Assembly: GCF_024347395.1 (NCBI RefSeq)
Contig: NZ_AP025473.1
Span: forward strand, 682,001-746,000
Length of the DNA stretch: 64,000 bases
Origin: Vibrio cortegadensis
Lineage (GTDB): Bacteria; Pseudomonadota; Gammaproteobacteria; Enterobacterales; Vibrionaceae
Direction of reading: 5' to 3'
Shown here: positions 25,148 through 34,615 of the stretch, piece by piece
How the letters are laid out: every line of letters begins with the position of its first letter
How positions within the stretch are numbered: position 1 is the first letter of the stretch
Position numbers and translations under genes: made by a program
Notes under the pieces: model-generated
Databases searched by the model: none
Seen by the model: only the letters and a program-made list of their open reading frames with translations
Told to the model about the DNA's origin: nothing

Positions 25148-26011
25148 ATGAAGTCATTGATATGGATGGTTGGGGCTCTGGTCTCATTTTGCTTGTTAGC
25201 CATTGGGGCAAGGGAACTGAGTGGTGAAATAGGTACTTTCCAAGCGCTTTTTCTACGTAGTGTTTTCGGGCTGCTGATTATTAGTGGCATTATTGCAGCG
25301 CTCGGTAAGCGTTCTCTTTTTTCTACCCGCCGTTTAACAACTCATGCCTTTCGTAACGTATTTCACTTTATTGCTCAGTATGGTTGGTTTCTAGGTATCG
25401 CTTTATTGCCACTGGCAGAAGTGTTTGCGTTGGAGTTCACCGTACCCTTTTGGGCCGCTATCATTGCCGCCATCTTTTTAAATGAACGATTAACCCTAAA
25501 GAAGGGTGCCGCCATTTGTATCGGTATGCTTGGTGTTTTAGTGATCGTTCAGCCTGGAAGTGAGATCTTTGATAGTAACTCATTTATCGTCTTAGGCGCT
25601 GCTGTCTGTTTTGCGGTAGCCCATACATCAACGAAATCATTGTCCAAAACCGATGAGCCACTGACTATCGTTTTTTATATGTGTTTGATTCAACTTCCTA
25701 TGGGGTTTGTCCTTTCAATGGGGGATTGGGTCACCCCAAATAGCAATCAGTGGTTCTGGGTAGGGGTTATTAGCTTTACCGCTCTATCCGCTCATTTTTG
25801 CATGAGTAAAGCTCTGCAAATGACGGAAGTGACAACAGTGACCATCTTAGATTTTCTGCGTTTGCCCTTAATTGCTGTCGTTGGGATTATCTTTTATAAC
25901 GAACCGTTTGATAGTGCCCTGATCTGGGGTGGTTTGCTTATGTTGATTGGTAACATCTCTAATTTGTATCAGCGAAAACCGTCAAAACGTAATTTAAAAA
26001 ACGCATCTTAA
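25148..26011 (+). CDS. EamA/DMT-family transporter
   Basis: 287 residues, ten helices, two EamA repeats. Clear family sequence: FQALFLRSVFGLLII, RNVFHFIAQYGWFLGIALLPLAEVFALEFTVPFWAAIIAAIFLNERLTLKKGAAICIGMLGVLVIVQPG. It is closest in pattern to the S-adenosylmethionine / RarD-like membrane exporters, substrate unproven. AAAGGAG precedes the ATG. It ends at a shared bidirectional terminator. Confidence 0.88.
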   Translation: MKSLIWMVGALVSFCLLAIGARELSGEIGTFQALFLRSVFGLLIISGIIAALGKRSLFSTRRLTTHAFRNVFHFIAQYGWFLGIALLPLAEVFALEFTVPFWAAIIAAIFLNERLTLKKGAAICIGMLGVLVIVQPGSEIFDSNSFIVLGAAVCFAVAHTSTKSLSKTDEPLTIVFYMCLIQLPMGFVLSMGDWVTPNSNQWFWVGVISFTALSAHFCMSKALQMTEVTTVTILDFLRLPLIAVVGIIFYNEPFDSALIWGGLLMLIGNISNLYQRKPSKRNLKNAS

Positions 26012-26026
26012 TGACGAATAATAGAA

Positions 26027-26056
26027 AAGGGCGATACTGAAAAGTATCGCCCTTAA
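26027..26056. terminator. Bidirectional terminator between EamA and DEAD-box helicase genes
   Basis: Perfect 12-bp stem AAGGGCGATACT / AGTATCGCCCTT with a stable GAAA tetraloop. Confidence 0.88.
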
Positions 26057-26087
26057 ATGTTGGTAGTGATTGTTGATTGCGTATTGC

Positions 26088-27365
26088 TTATTGCTTATTG
26101 CGAATCATTTTACGTAGACGAGCACGACGCTCTGCATCACCTTGGCTCGCATCACTAGGATTGTTTGTGCGCGTTTTACGGTTTTTAAAAGCCGGCTTTG
26201 AGTGCATTTTTTCAATTAGTGCGTCTCGGTTTTTTGGCTCATAACCTTCAAGCTCTTTACGGTAGATACGCTGACCAATAAGAGTCTCAACTTGCTGTAG
26301 CGTTAGCTCTTCTTCGCGGTTTACAAAAGAGACAGCATGACCTTTTTGACCTGCGCGACCAGTACGACCGATACGGTGAACGTAATCTTCAGCTAAGAAT
26401 GGCATATCAAAGTTAACCACATGCGGCAGGTTCTGAATATCTAGACCACGAGCAGCAACATCCGTTGCAATCATCACACGTGCTTTGCCTTCTTTAAACT
26501 CATCTAATGCGCGGCGGCGTGCACTTTGTGCTTTATCACCATGACAAAGAACCGCTTTAATTCCGTCCAATTTAAGCTCTTTCACAAGCTCATTGGCGGT
26601 TTCTTTATAGTTTACAAATACGAGAACTTGTTTCCAGTTTTTACGACCGATCAGTTCAGAAAGCATCTCACGCTTTCGTGCTTGCTCTACAGGATAAACA
26701 ACGTGTGCGATAGTATCGGCAGTGACATTTTCACGAGCAACGGCAATACGTTTCGGTTGGCGGAGGATCTCACCTGCCAGTTTATTCATTTGCGCAGAGA
26801 AGGTCGCAGAGAACAGCATCGTTTGTGGCTTAGATGCGATACCGGACATGATTTTTTCAATCGCTGAAATGAAGCCCATATCAAGCATACGGTCAGCTTC
26901 ATCAAAAACAAGGAACTCTAGGTTAACTAAAGAGACGTTTTTTAGCTCTAAGTGCTCAATTAAACGGCCTGGAGTTGCAACAAGGATGTCAACACCTTGC
27001 TCTAACGCTCGCTCTTGAGATGACATTTTTGCGCCACCGTAAATCGCGACAGTCTTAAGCTCTGTATATTTGGTGTAGTCTTGGACGTTTTGCGCAATTT
27101 GAGCAGCAAGTTCACGTGTTGGTGCAAGGATCACCGCACGAGCTTGGTGGCGGTTACGTGGCTTTGCTTTATCTAAAATATTTTGCACAATTGGCAATGC
27201 AAATGCAGCGGTTTTACCCGTACCTGTTTGAGCATTAGCAAGAATGTCGTGGCCACGACGAGCCATCGGAATCGCTTTCTGCTGAACAGGAGTTAACTTC
27301 TCATAACCACATTCAGTAAGAGCTTTGACGATTTCGGGAGAAAAATTTTGTGATGCAAATGACAT
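26088..27365 (-). CDS. DEAD-box RNA helicase, RhlE subfamily (second copy)
   Basis: 425 residues with every motif intact: GYEKLTPVQQKAIP, ANAQTGTGKT, APTRELA, TPGRLIEH, DEAD, SAT, RGLDIQ, HRIGRTGRAG. The basic tail is short (KNRKTRTNNPSDASQGDAERRARLRKMIRNKQ), unlike the long Asn/Gly tail of the helicase at 11711. It probably remodels rRNA or mRNA structures. It stands alone on the minus strand. Confidence 0.92.
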   Translation of the reverse strand: MSFASQNFSPEIVKALTECGYEKLTPVQQKAIPMARRGHDILANAQTGTGKTAAFALPIVQNILDKAKPRNRHQARAVILAPTRELAAQIAQNVQDYTKYTELKTVAIYGGAKMSSQERALEQGVDILVATPGRLIEHLELKNVSLVNLEFLVFDEADRMLDMGFISAIEKIMSGIASKPQTMLFSATFSAQMNKLAGEILRQPKRIAVARENVTADTIAHVVYPVEQARKREMLSELIGRKNWKQVLVFVNYKETANELVKELKLDGIKAVLCHGDKAQSARRRALDEFKEGKARVMIATDVAARGLDIQNLPHVVNFDMPFLAEDYVHRIGRTGRAGQKGHAVSFVNREEELTLQQVETLIGQRIYRKELEGYEPKNRDALIEKMHSKPAFKNRKTRTNNPSDASQGDAERRARLRKMIRNKQ

Positions 27366-27610
27366 ATCTTGTTCCTAAAACTAACGGCTAATACCAAACA
27401 TAAGCATAACCAAAAATACGGCCGCAGATTATAGTGCAATAAATCCAGAGTGGGGGACTTATTTTTTATAATCACTAAATATAATGCCCAGTTAGCCAAT
27501 TTATTGTTTAAATTGACACAATAATAGCTCAAATGAGCTTGGTGTTGGTCAGTAACTTGAACATTGAGCTTCAAAAGTCATTTATGAAATACGATTTAAG
27601 GATGAAAGTT

Positions 27611-28090
27611 ATGGTAATAGCCTTAAGACCAATGCGAGAAGAAGAGTATCCTGCATTTTGTGATTATTTTATAGCGGATTACAGCCAAGAAATTGCGGAA
27701 AACTATGGGCATTCACTTGAGCTTGCACAGACATTGGCTCGTAAAGACCTTTTACGTAGTTTCCCTGATGGATATAAAACGAATGTACATAAACTACTGT
27801 GTATTGAGGCTGAGTCTCGCGTTGTCGGGTATTTGTGGCACTGTCCAAATGAAGCGGAACACTCTACGTTTATCTATGATTTTTATGTGAATGAATCATG
27901 TCGTGGTAAAGGGTATGGAACCGAAGCGTTGAAGCTGTTGGAAGGGCAGTTAGTCAAGGGTGGGATTGTTCAAATCAAGCTTAGAGTGGCTTATCACAAC
28001 AAACGTGCATTGGCGCTATATCAAGAGACGGGCTTTATGGTTACTGGATATAATATGTCGAAAAGTTTGAAATTAGATGGAATTATTTAG
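27611..28090 (+). CDS. GNAT-family N-acetyltransferase
   Basis: 159 residues from ATG 27611, which has TAAGGATGAAAG in front; upstream in-frame ATGs (27533, 27584, 27602) lack a usable site. The acetyl-CoA motif is FYVNESCRGKGYGTEALKLLE and motif B is IKLRVAYHNKRALALYQETGFMVTGYNM. Substrate unknown. It is divergent from the helicase gene at 27365. Confidence 0.85.
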   Translation: MVIALRPMREEEYPAFCDYFIADYSQEIAENYGHSLELAQTLARKDLLRSFPDGYKTNVHKLLCIEAESRVVGYLWHCPNEAEHSTFIYDFYVNESCRGKGYGTEALKLLEGQLVKGGIVQIKLRVAYHNKRALALYQETGFMVTGYNMSKSLKLDGII

Positions 28091-28101
28091 CGGCACAAAA
28101 G

Positions 28102-28119
28102 GCTCCCCAAAGGGGGAGC
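28102..28119 (+). terminator. Hairpin after the acetyltransferase gene
   Basis: GCTCCCC-AAAG-GGGGAGC, 7-bp all-perfect GC-rich stem, 12 bases past the stop; followed by TTGATGTTG and not a solid T-run. Confidence 0.6.
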
Positions 28120-28151
28120 TTGATGTTGCTTAGCGCATTTTAGTTATGATT

Positions 28152-28189
28152 AATAAGTAGATATATGAACTAACGTATATCTACTTATT
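28152..28189. terminator. Second hairpin, probably terminator for the lipoprotein gene
   Basis: Perfect 14-bp AT-rich stem AATAAGTAGATATA / TATATCTACTTATT with a 10-base loop, immediately past the minus-strand stop at 28197; plus-strand side followed by CCTATTTTTA. Confidence 0.6.
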
Positions 28190-28196
28190 CCTATTT

Positions 28197-29387
28197 TTAT
28201 TGACGAGTTGGGTTGATTGTTAATGGCTCGAATGTTGCCGTTGCATTACCACTAGCGGCTGGGTGATCCACATAATCAGTGTCTTGCATTAAGGTGTAAA
28301 ATACGTCAACAAAGTCATCATCATTTACTAATAGACCATCGGGGATTGCGTCTATGATTTTACCTGTAATTTGAGGAATGATGGCATAAGCTTGAACTTC
28401 TGGATCTGGTATCAACTTCAAGACTTCCTCTGCTACTTTGACTAACAACTTGCCAAGTTCCTTGTAGTCGGTGCCATCATCTTGCTCCATTAGGATAAGA
28501 TCTGCTGCACCCCAACGGTAGCGAGACCACTGAATCATGATCTGATTAGGGTGGTAATCTTGATTGTCGTAGTCTAAGTACGGCATTTCTACTAAATCAA
28601 CAATTGGCTTATCGCGGCTCGGGTTGATACCAGTCACAATGGCATAGATTTCTGCTTTGCCCGAGATCCAAGGTTCTTGATCATCGGCTAAGCGAATTTT
28701 TTTCAGTATGGTTGTTGAAATCGGTTGTGGATCATCAGACGTTATATTTTTTTGCATTGTTGCGGTCGCAAAAGAACCGTTGTCTGTTTTCCTGGTGCTG
28801 AGTGATATGCCGTTATCAAGTTTGTTCATCTCATTCCGCATTGCTTGTACACCAGCGGTGAGCTCTCTACTACTATTACTATCAACTACAAAAACTGGAA
28901 CATCTGGTAATTGGTCAACATCCAGCTGGTGGACTTGGCCATAAACATCAAATGCTTCAATATACTGCCATGTTTCGTCATCCCCTTTGGGTTCGAATGC
29001 AAATAATGGGCTCTGGCCTTCTTTCCACTCTTTGACCATCGATATATCAGCAATACGCAACTCTAATATTTCAGGAGTGAATTCTTCAATACCTTTCATT
29101 GAACGAATTTGAGCGTCGGCCATTACCATCTTTTGACTGAAGTCAGCATTTGGTTGAGATTCGAATAATTGAGAGACAGAAATATTTAAATGTTGAGCAT
29201 TAATCTGCGTTTTTAATGTTGTTTCAAGATTATTGTAGCTTTGACTAAGCTGTCTCGCGAGTTCACGTTTTTGCTGAGTAATGGCATTTGCATTAGATTG
29301 TGCAGACGAGTTGGTGGCGGTTTCATCTGTTTGACAACCAACTAAAGTGACTGCGAAAAGTAATGAAATGGGTGTTATGTATTTCAT
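28197..29387 (-). CDS. Lipoprotein of unknown function (possibly DUF3103-like)
   Basis: 396 residues. MKYITPISLLFAVTLVGCQTDE has a lipobox with Cys18, so the mature protein is anchored to a membrane. The body has no repeats or metal motif that I can name. It includes TAGVQAMRNEMNKLDNGISLSTRK, AKAEIYAIVTGINPSRDKPIVDLVEMPYLDYDNQDYHPNQIMIQWSRYRWGAADLILMEQDDGTDYKELG near the C-terminal third. The overall pattern recalls Vibrio lipoproteins labelled DUF3103, unverified. It is monocistronic. The 345-base gap upstream (29388-29732) shows only AT-rich sequence and no feature I can support. Confidence 0.75.
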   Translation of the reverse strand: MKYITPISLLFAVTLVGCQTDETATNSSAQSNANAITQQKRELARQLSQSYNNLETTLKTQINAQHLNISVSQLFESQPNADFSQKMVMADAQIRSMKGIEEFTPEILELRIADISMVKEWKEGQSPLFAFEPKGDDETWQYIEAFDVYGQVHQLDVDQLPDVPVFVVDSNSSRELTAGVQAMRNEMNKLDNGISLSTRKTDNGSFATATMQKNITSDDPQPISTTILKKIRLADDQEPWISGKAEIYAIVTGINPSRDKPIVDLVEMPYLDYDNQDYHPNQIMIQWSRYRWGAADLILMEQDDGTDYKELGKLLVKVAEEVLKLIPDPEVQAYAIIPQITGKIIDAIPDGLLVNDDDFVDVFYTLMQDTDYVDHPAASGNATATFEPLTINPTRQ

Positions 29388-29732
29388 AATAATCCCCTTT
29401 TAATATTTGAGTTAGAGCAATAACTCTATAGCTCAACATTATCACTGTATGAGGATGCTTTCATTTATAAATATCACGAATAATTATATTTTCACACAAG
29501 ATCAAATATTCAGTTAGCAAAGGTTAAATTAACGATTGATAATATAGTGAAGAAAATTGAGGTTTGAGCGGTATCGATCTTAGAGTATACATCTAAAGAA
29601 ATGTTTATATTTTGTTTAAGTGAACAGCATCGCTCACTCAACTTCACAGGAGCGATACTAAAACACCACATGATGGCAAACACGAAATATATGTCTCAAT
29701 GAGTCCCTGAGAAAAATACCAAAAGGTAGTGC

Positions 29733-32036
29733 TTACTTATTTTTGAGAACTGGCTGGGGCTGTGAGCTCGGAGACAATATCGCAAGTTGTTCTGATATGT
29801 CATTAGCGGAAACGGGTTCGCTAAATAGGTAGCCTTGAGCGATGTTGCATTTCAGCTCATTAAGAATATTGAGTTGTTCTTCCTCTTCAATACCTTCGGC
29901 AATTACTTTATAGCCTAGTTTATGCGCCATATCGATAATTGAACCAATTAATAGATGCGTTTTGTCATCAGATAAAAGATCATCGATAAAGTACTTATCA
30001 ATTTTTAAGTAGTCGACATTGAGATGTTTTAGCGATGCGAAAGAAGAGTATCCAGTCCCAAAATCATCAATAGCAATAAGTACACCGATCTCTTTTAATT
30101 TCTTAAAGGCTGAAATATTTTGTTGTTGAGTTTGGTCGATCGTTTCAGTGACTTCTAATTTTAAGTTTTGCGGTGCTATCCCTGTCTCTTCAAGCACTCG
30201 TTTAATCAATGGAATGAAGTCATCATCAAGGAAATGACTTGGCGAAACATTGACGGCTACGATTAAGTGAGGGTTTCCCGCTTTTATCCAAGAGACGGTT
30301 TGAGTGCATGCTTTTTTTAATACGCTTTCAGTCAATGGTTTAATCATGCCGATTCGTTCCGCAATTGAAATAAATTCAAAAGGTGAAACTTGCCCAAGGT
30401 GAGGGTGATGCCAGCGTGACAGAGCTTCAACACCAATGAGTTTACCAGTTAGGAAATCAAATTGAGGCTGATACACCAAAGATAGCTCATTGTTATTGAT
30501 AGCGTCTCTCAAAAGCTGTTCTACTTGAAAGCGATACTCCGCTTTGAGCAATAGATCTTCATTGTAGAAAATATAGTGGTTTTTGCCGTAATCTTTAGCT
30601 GAATATAGTGCAATATCAGAGGCTTTTAATAGTGTTTTCAGATCGGAACCGTCATCGGGATAAGTCGAAATTCCGATACTGCAAGTTTGAATACATTTGC
30701 GGCCCGCAAGAGATGAGGGCATAGATATAAGCTTTAAACACTCTTTTGCAATAGATTCTGCATTTGAATTATCACCTTGCTCCTTGATGATAAGGCAGAA
30801 TTCATCCCCACCTAGACGAGCATGACAGCATACATTCTCTTTTAACGCAGTGAGTCGAGTTGCTATTTGTTTGAGGTGCTGATCGCCCACATCATGCCCT
30901 AAGCTGTCGTTAATATTTTTGAAGCTATCAAGATCGATATACAAAAGGCTGAAACGTAGATCATGTTCTTTTGATTCAATGATAAGTTTTTCGAGTGCTT
31001 GATAAAAATGGGCACGGCTAGATAACCCGGTAAGTTCATCGACAAAAGCTAATGATTGGATGCGTTTTTGATTCTGATCTCGCTCCATGACAATCCCCGT
31101 CAGCATGGCAGCAGAAATAAGATCTTTAGACTCTTCATCGTTAGGTACTGCAGGGTGATCATAGTACATGCCAAATGCACCTAGGACTTCACCAGAGGAG
31201 CTTTTTACTGGTTCAGACCAACAGCACCGCATTCCATGAGGTAGGGCGACATGCTTAATTGCAGCCCACTTGGGATCCGTTTCAATATTAGCAACTATGA
31301 CTCTTTTCCCTGTGTATGTAGAGGTCCCGCAAGAGCCAATATTAGGCCCAATTTTTAAGCCATGAACCGCATCACAATACTCTTTCGGCAAGCTAGGTGC
31401 TCCGCCGTGAAGTAGTGTATCGCCTTCAAGTTCTAGCATTGAACATCGTAGCCCTGCATGCCTGCTTTCATACAGCAGCCCAATCGCGTTATAGATTTTT
31501 TTAGCTGGCTCACCTTTGGCAATCATCTCCAGAATTTGGTTATGACTTTGAGTGAAGGTTTCAGCATGTCGCTGTTTGGAAATATCTAAATGGTAACCAA
31601 TAATATTGGTAGGTGAACGGTCAGAGTTTCGAATTAATTTAATGGCGCAAGAATGCAGTAGGACATAGTAATTATCTTTGTGAATCATCCGAATTTCAGT
31701 TTCATAAGAGAGTGATTGACCTGAAATATAGGCAAATAATTTTTCTAAAGTGGGTTCTTTGTCATCGGGGTGAATTAATTGAATCCATGTATCAAGAGTA
31801 TTACTCAGCTCATGATCATCGTATCCCAGCATTTTTTTCCAACGGGGGGAGTAATAAATTTCATTTGTTTCTAGGTTCCAGTCCCATAAGCCTTCACTGG
31901 CATTAATCAGTGAACGAGTAAATCTATCTTGGCTGACAATTAGCTCAGTTTTCAATTGTTCATTTGTTTTCTGAATGGACTCAAGTTTACTTTGAAGCTG
32001 ATTAATTTGTTCTAATAATGGGAGACTGGATGTCAT
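29733..32036 (-). CDS. PAS-GAF-GGDEF-EAL c-di-GMP cyclase/phosphodiesterase
   Basis: 767 residues, soluble. After an N-terminal coiled coil come a PAS domain about 45-160 (YYSPRWKKMLGYDDHEL, YETEIRMIHKDNYYVLLHS), a GAF domain about 175-315 (GPNIGSCGTSTYTGKRVIVANIETDP, PVKSSSGEVLGAFGMYY), GGDEF at 409-413 (intact, no I-site) and EAL at 537-539. EAL residues ExLxR, IDDFGTGYSS and LKIDKYF are all present, so both activities are possible. I prefer ATG 32036 because GAAGAGAG precedes it; ATG 32051 is in frame. The GAF domain with its Cys pair MRCCWSEP is of a type that may sense light or redox, which is unproven. Confidence 0.9.
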   Translation of the reverse strand: MTSSLPLLEQINQLQSKLESIQKTNEQLKTELIVSQDRFTRSLINASEGLWDWNLETNEIYYSPRWKKMLGYDDHELSNTLDTWIQLIHPDDKEPTLEKLFAYISGQSLSYETEIRMIHKDNYYVLLHSCAIKLIRNSDRSPTNIIGYHLDISKQRHAETFTQSHNQILEMIAKGEPAKKIYNAIGLLYESRHAGLRCSMLELEGDTLLHGGAPSLPKEYCDAVHGLKIGPNIGSCGTSTYTGKRVIVANIETDPKWAAIKHVALPHGMRCCWSEPVKSSSGEVLGAFGMYYDHPAVPNDEESKDLISAAMLTGIVMERDQNQKRIQSLAFVDELTGLSSRAHFYQALEKLIIESKEHDLRFSLLYIDLDSFKNINDSLGHDVGDQHLKQIATRLTALKENVCCHARLGGDEFCLIIKEQGDNSNAESIAKECLKLISMPSSLAGRKCIQTCSIGISTYPDDGSDLKTLLKASDIALYSAKDYGKNHYIFYNEDLLLKAEYRFQVEQLLRDAINNNELSLVYQPQFDFLTGKLIGVEALSRWHHPHLGQVSPFEFISIAERIGMIKPLTESVLKKACTQTVSWIKAGNPHLIVAVNVSPSHFLDDDFIPLIKRVLEETGIAPQNLKLEVTETIDQTQQQNISAFKKLKEIGVLIAIDDFGTGYSSFASLKHLNVDYLKIDKYFIDDLLSDDKTHLLIGSIIDMAHKLGYKVIAEGIEEEEQLNILNELKCNIAQGYLFSEPVSANDISEQLAILSPSSQPQPVLKNK

Positions 32037-32265
32037 ATTGACTCTCTTCATTTATTGCGTAGATAGGGAAAATAACGACGACTAACCCTTTAATTATTAT
32101 TTTATCATTGTAGCGCTCTTTCGCGCTTTATAAAGGTTCGAGTGTGAATTATAAGCACTTCATAATGTAAATTGGAACTTAGATTACAGTTGGTGTGAAG
32201 ATGAAGGTATTAAAGAAAGGTATGATGTTTTTCAAATGAAATGCGAGTAGAAAAATTGAGAGAGT

Positions 32266-32293
32266 TTGCTGTCATAACGGGTTATAACAGCAA
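32266..32293 (-). terminator. Hairpin after the RIO kinase gene
   Basis: 13-bp stem TTGCTGTCATAAC / GTTATAACAGCAA (one G-U) with a 2-base turn, 13 bases past the minus-strand stop; no immediate T-run. Confidence 0.5.
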
Positions 32294-32305
32294 ATAAGTC
32301 ATTAT

Positions 32306-33163
32306 TTAAGTAGTAGATTCCGCGTCACTGATTCGTTCACGGCGTTCTTGCTCTTCATAATAGGCGGCTTCTATTTCATCTAAAATACCATCAACATCAG
32401 CGCTAGTGGTATCTTCTTCGAAAAGACCTGTAAGTTCGGTATCAGGAGTAAGAAGCCCTTTTTCGTATAACGCCCACATCTCTTTTGCATATTGCGTCGC
32501 CGCGAGTTGAGGAGCAAATTGAGCATAATAGCTCGTCATGTTATTCACATCTCGTGCTAGCATTACTTCTGCATTATTATTAGCCGATGCATCTACTGCT
32601 TGAGGTAAGTCAATAATCACAGGGCCGTACTCATCAACGAGGACGTTAAACTCGGATAAATCACCATGTACAATTCCGGCACACAGCATACGAGTCACGT
32701 AGACCATCATTTGAGCGTGATCTTCAAGAGCTTGTTCTTCAGACATCATGACATCATTAAGGCGTGGAGCAACGTCACCATCTTCGTCTGTAATGAGATC
32801 CATCAATAGAACACCATCAAAACAGCCGAAAGGACGAGGGACTCTAACTCCAGCTTCTGCGCATTTATATAACGCATCAACTTCAGCGGTTTGCCAAGCT
32901 TTCTCTTGCTGAGCGCGGCCATATTTCGAGCCTTTTTCCATCGCTCTACCACGACGGCTATTACGGCTTTTTCGACCTTCTTGATATTGTGCGGCTTTTT
33001 TGAAACTGCGCTGACTTGCTTCCTTATACACTTTGGCGCAGCGAATTTCTTCACCACAAAGTACTGTGAATACGGAGGCTTCTTTACCACTCATTAATTG
33101 ACCGATAACATCGTCAACAAGACCGTCGTCAATTAGTGGTTGTATACGTTTTGGAATTTTCAT
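32306..33163 (-). CDS. RIO1-family atypical serine/threonine kinase
   Basis: 285 residues. The RIO kinase core is complete: nucleotide Lys44 in RCAKVYKE, catalytic Asp168 and Asn173 in VHGDLSEFNVL, and metal-binding Asp185 in VIIDLPQAVD. Between them is the basic YQEGRKSRNSRRGRAMEKG flexible loop seen in bacterial RIO proteins. Archaeal and eukaryotic relatives mature the small ribosomal subunit; bacterial targets are unclear. It is a single gene between c-di-GMP and PpiB genes. Confidence 0.92.
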   Translation of the reverse strand: MKIPKRIQPLIDDGLVDDVIGQLMSGKEASVFTVLCGEEIRCAKVYKEASQRSFKKAAQYQEGRKSRNSRRGRAMEKGSKYGRAQQEKAWQTAEVDALYKCAEAGVRVPRPFGCFDGVLLMDLITDEDGDVAPRLNDVMMSEEQALEDHAQMMVYVTRMLCAGIVHGDLSEFNVLVDEYGPVIIDLPQAVDASANNNAEVMLARDVNNMTSYYAQFAPQLAATQYAKEMWALYEKGLLTPDTELTGLFEEDTTSADVDGILDEIEAAYYEEQERRERISDAESTT

Positions 33164-33303
33164 CGCGCCGTTATACCTTACTTAGACTGTTAACGATATA
33201 TTTTTAATGAGTGATAACTTAATTAGCGGTATGTTTGTACCGTACCATTAGGTTTAAGCCACTTCATTAATGATGTTCTGTTAAAAAGTGAGCAAGAGTA
33301 ACA

Positions 33304-33795
33304 CTATGAAATGGTCACTTTTTCTATGATGATAGGCTCGCAAGGCACATCATCATGCCCGTGTTTAGACGTTGTTTTTACTTGTGCGATTTTATTGACC
33401 ACATCCATTCCCGCCATGACGTCACCAAACACGGCGTAGCCCCAGCCTGCATTCGTTGTGGCAGTATGATCAAGAAAATCATTATTGTCTAAGTTGATAA
33501 AAAACTGTCCCGTAGCGGAATGCGGGGCATCGGTACGAGCCATTGCTAGAGTACCTATCATATTTTTACGGCCACGATTCGCTTCGTTTACAATGCAGGC
33601 ACGAGTCTCTTTCTCATCCATTTCGTGAGTAAAACCACCAGCTTGAATCATGAATCCTTTAATCACTCGGTGAAAAATAGTGCCAGTATAGAAGCCATCT
33701 TGGCAGTATTTTAAGAAGTTTTTTGAGCTTATAGGGGCTTTTTCTAAATCAAGGCTAATTTCTATATCGCCGACATTGGTGGTGAAAATAATCAT
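33304..33795 (-). CDS. ppiB: Peptidyl-prolyl cis-trans isomerase B (cyclophilin)
   Basis: 163 residues from the ATG at 33795, which aligns with the normal start of cytoplasmic PpiB (MIIFTTNVGDIEISL). A frame running back to 33858 adds residues not found in the family. Cyclophilin active-site segments FYTGTIFHRVIKGFMIQAGG, GTLAMARTDAPHSATGQFFINL and GWGYAVFGDVMAGMDVV are intact. It catalyses proline isomerisation during protein folding. No signal peptide, so cytoplasmic. Confidence 0.95.
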   Translation of the reverse strand: MIIFTTNVGDIEISLDLEKAPISSKNFLKYCQDGFYTGTIFHRVIKGFMIQAGGFTHEMDEKETRACIVNEANRGRKNMIGTLAMARTDAPHSATGQFFINLDNNDFLDHTATTNAGWGYAVFGDVMAGMDVVNKIAQVKTTSKHGHDDVPCEPIIIEKVTIS

Positions 33796-34012
33796 GGTTA
33801 TTGCTGCATCAGAATGAAATTTAGTCGCGGAGTATACGCAATTACAACCCTGTATCATAGATTGATTTTGATTGAGGTCGCGAGACGAACCGGAGCATGA
33901 CTTTTTCCGTTTATCATTATTTGGCTAACATTGAGACTTGATCCTGATTTTATAGATTGCGGATGCATATCACCTAAATAGCTGTTATAAAACTGATTCA
34001 TTTAAATAAAAT

Positions 34013-34615
34013 ATGGATAGTAGTATGACTGCATTGATTGTATTCGTTGTTATTTTAGTGTTTTTGGCGATTTACGCGGTTTCGGTTTACAACAAACTGG
34101 TAACGCTGAGAAATCGTTTTAAGAATGGCTTTTCTCAAATAGAAGTTCAGTTAAAGAGACGATATGACTTAATTCCAAACCTTGTTGAAACCGCAAAAGG
34201 TTATATGGAGCATGAGAAAGAGACGTTTGAACGAGTGATTCAAGCGCGAAATCAAGCCATGTCAGGTCTTAAAGCAGCAAGTGAAAATCCAGACAGTGAA
34301 AGTGCGATCAAACAGTTAAATCAAGCAGAAGGTCAACTTCAAGGTGCGCTAGGAAAACTGAATATTGTCGTTGAAGCTTATCCTGAGCTCAAAGCAAATG
34401 ACACAATGGCAAACCTGCAAGAAGAGTTGACGAGTACCGAAAACAAAGTCGCTTTTGCTCGCCAAGCATTTAATGATTCAGTGACCACTTACAACACTTA
34501 CAAACAGACATTCCCACCTCTATTTTTTGCCAATATGTTTAACTTTCAAGATGGTAAATTGTTGGAATTTGCAGAAAGTGAAGCCATGCAAGCAGCTCCT
34601 AAGGTTAGTTTCTAA
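34013..34615 (+). CDS. lemA: LemA-family membrane-anchored protein
   Basis: 200 residues: one N-terminal transmembrane helix (about 7-26), then the LemA four-helix domain (YNKLVTLRNRFKNGFSQIEVQLKRRYDLIPNLVETAKGYMEHEKETFERVIQARN; VAFARQAFNDSVTTYNTYKQTFPPLFFANMF). The role of LemA proteins is not settled; they are often coded with M48 peptidases, as here. Its stop overlaps the start of the peptidase gene by one base (TAATG), so translation is coupled. Confidence 0.95.
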   Translation: MDSSMTALIVFVVILVFLAIYAVSVYNKLVTLRNRFKNGFSQIEVQLKRRYDLIPNLVETAKGYMEHEKETFERVIQARNQAMSGLKAASENPDSESAIKQLNQAEGQLQGALGKLNIVVEAYPELKANDTMANLQEELTSTENKVAFARQAFNDSVTTYNTYKQTFPPLFFANMFNFQDGKLLEFAESEAMQAAPKVSF

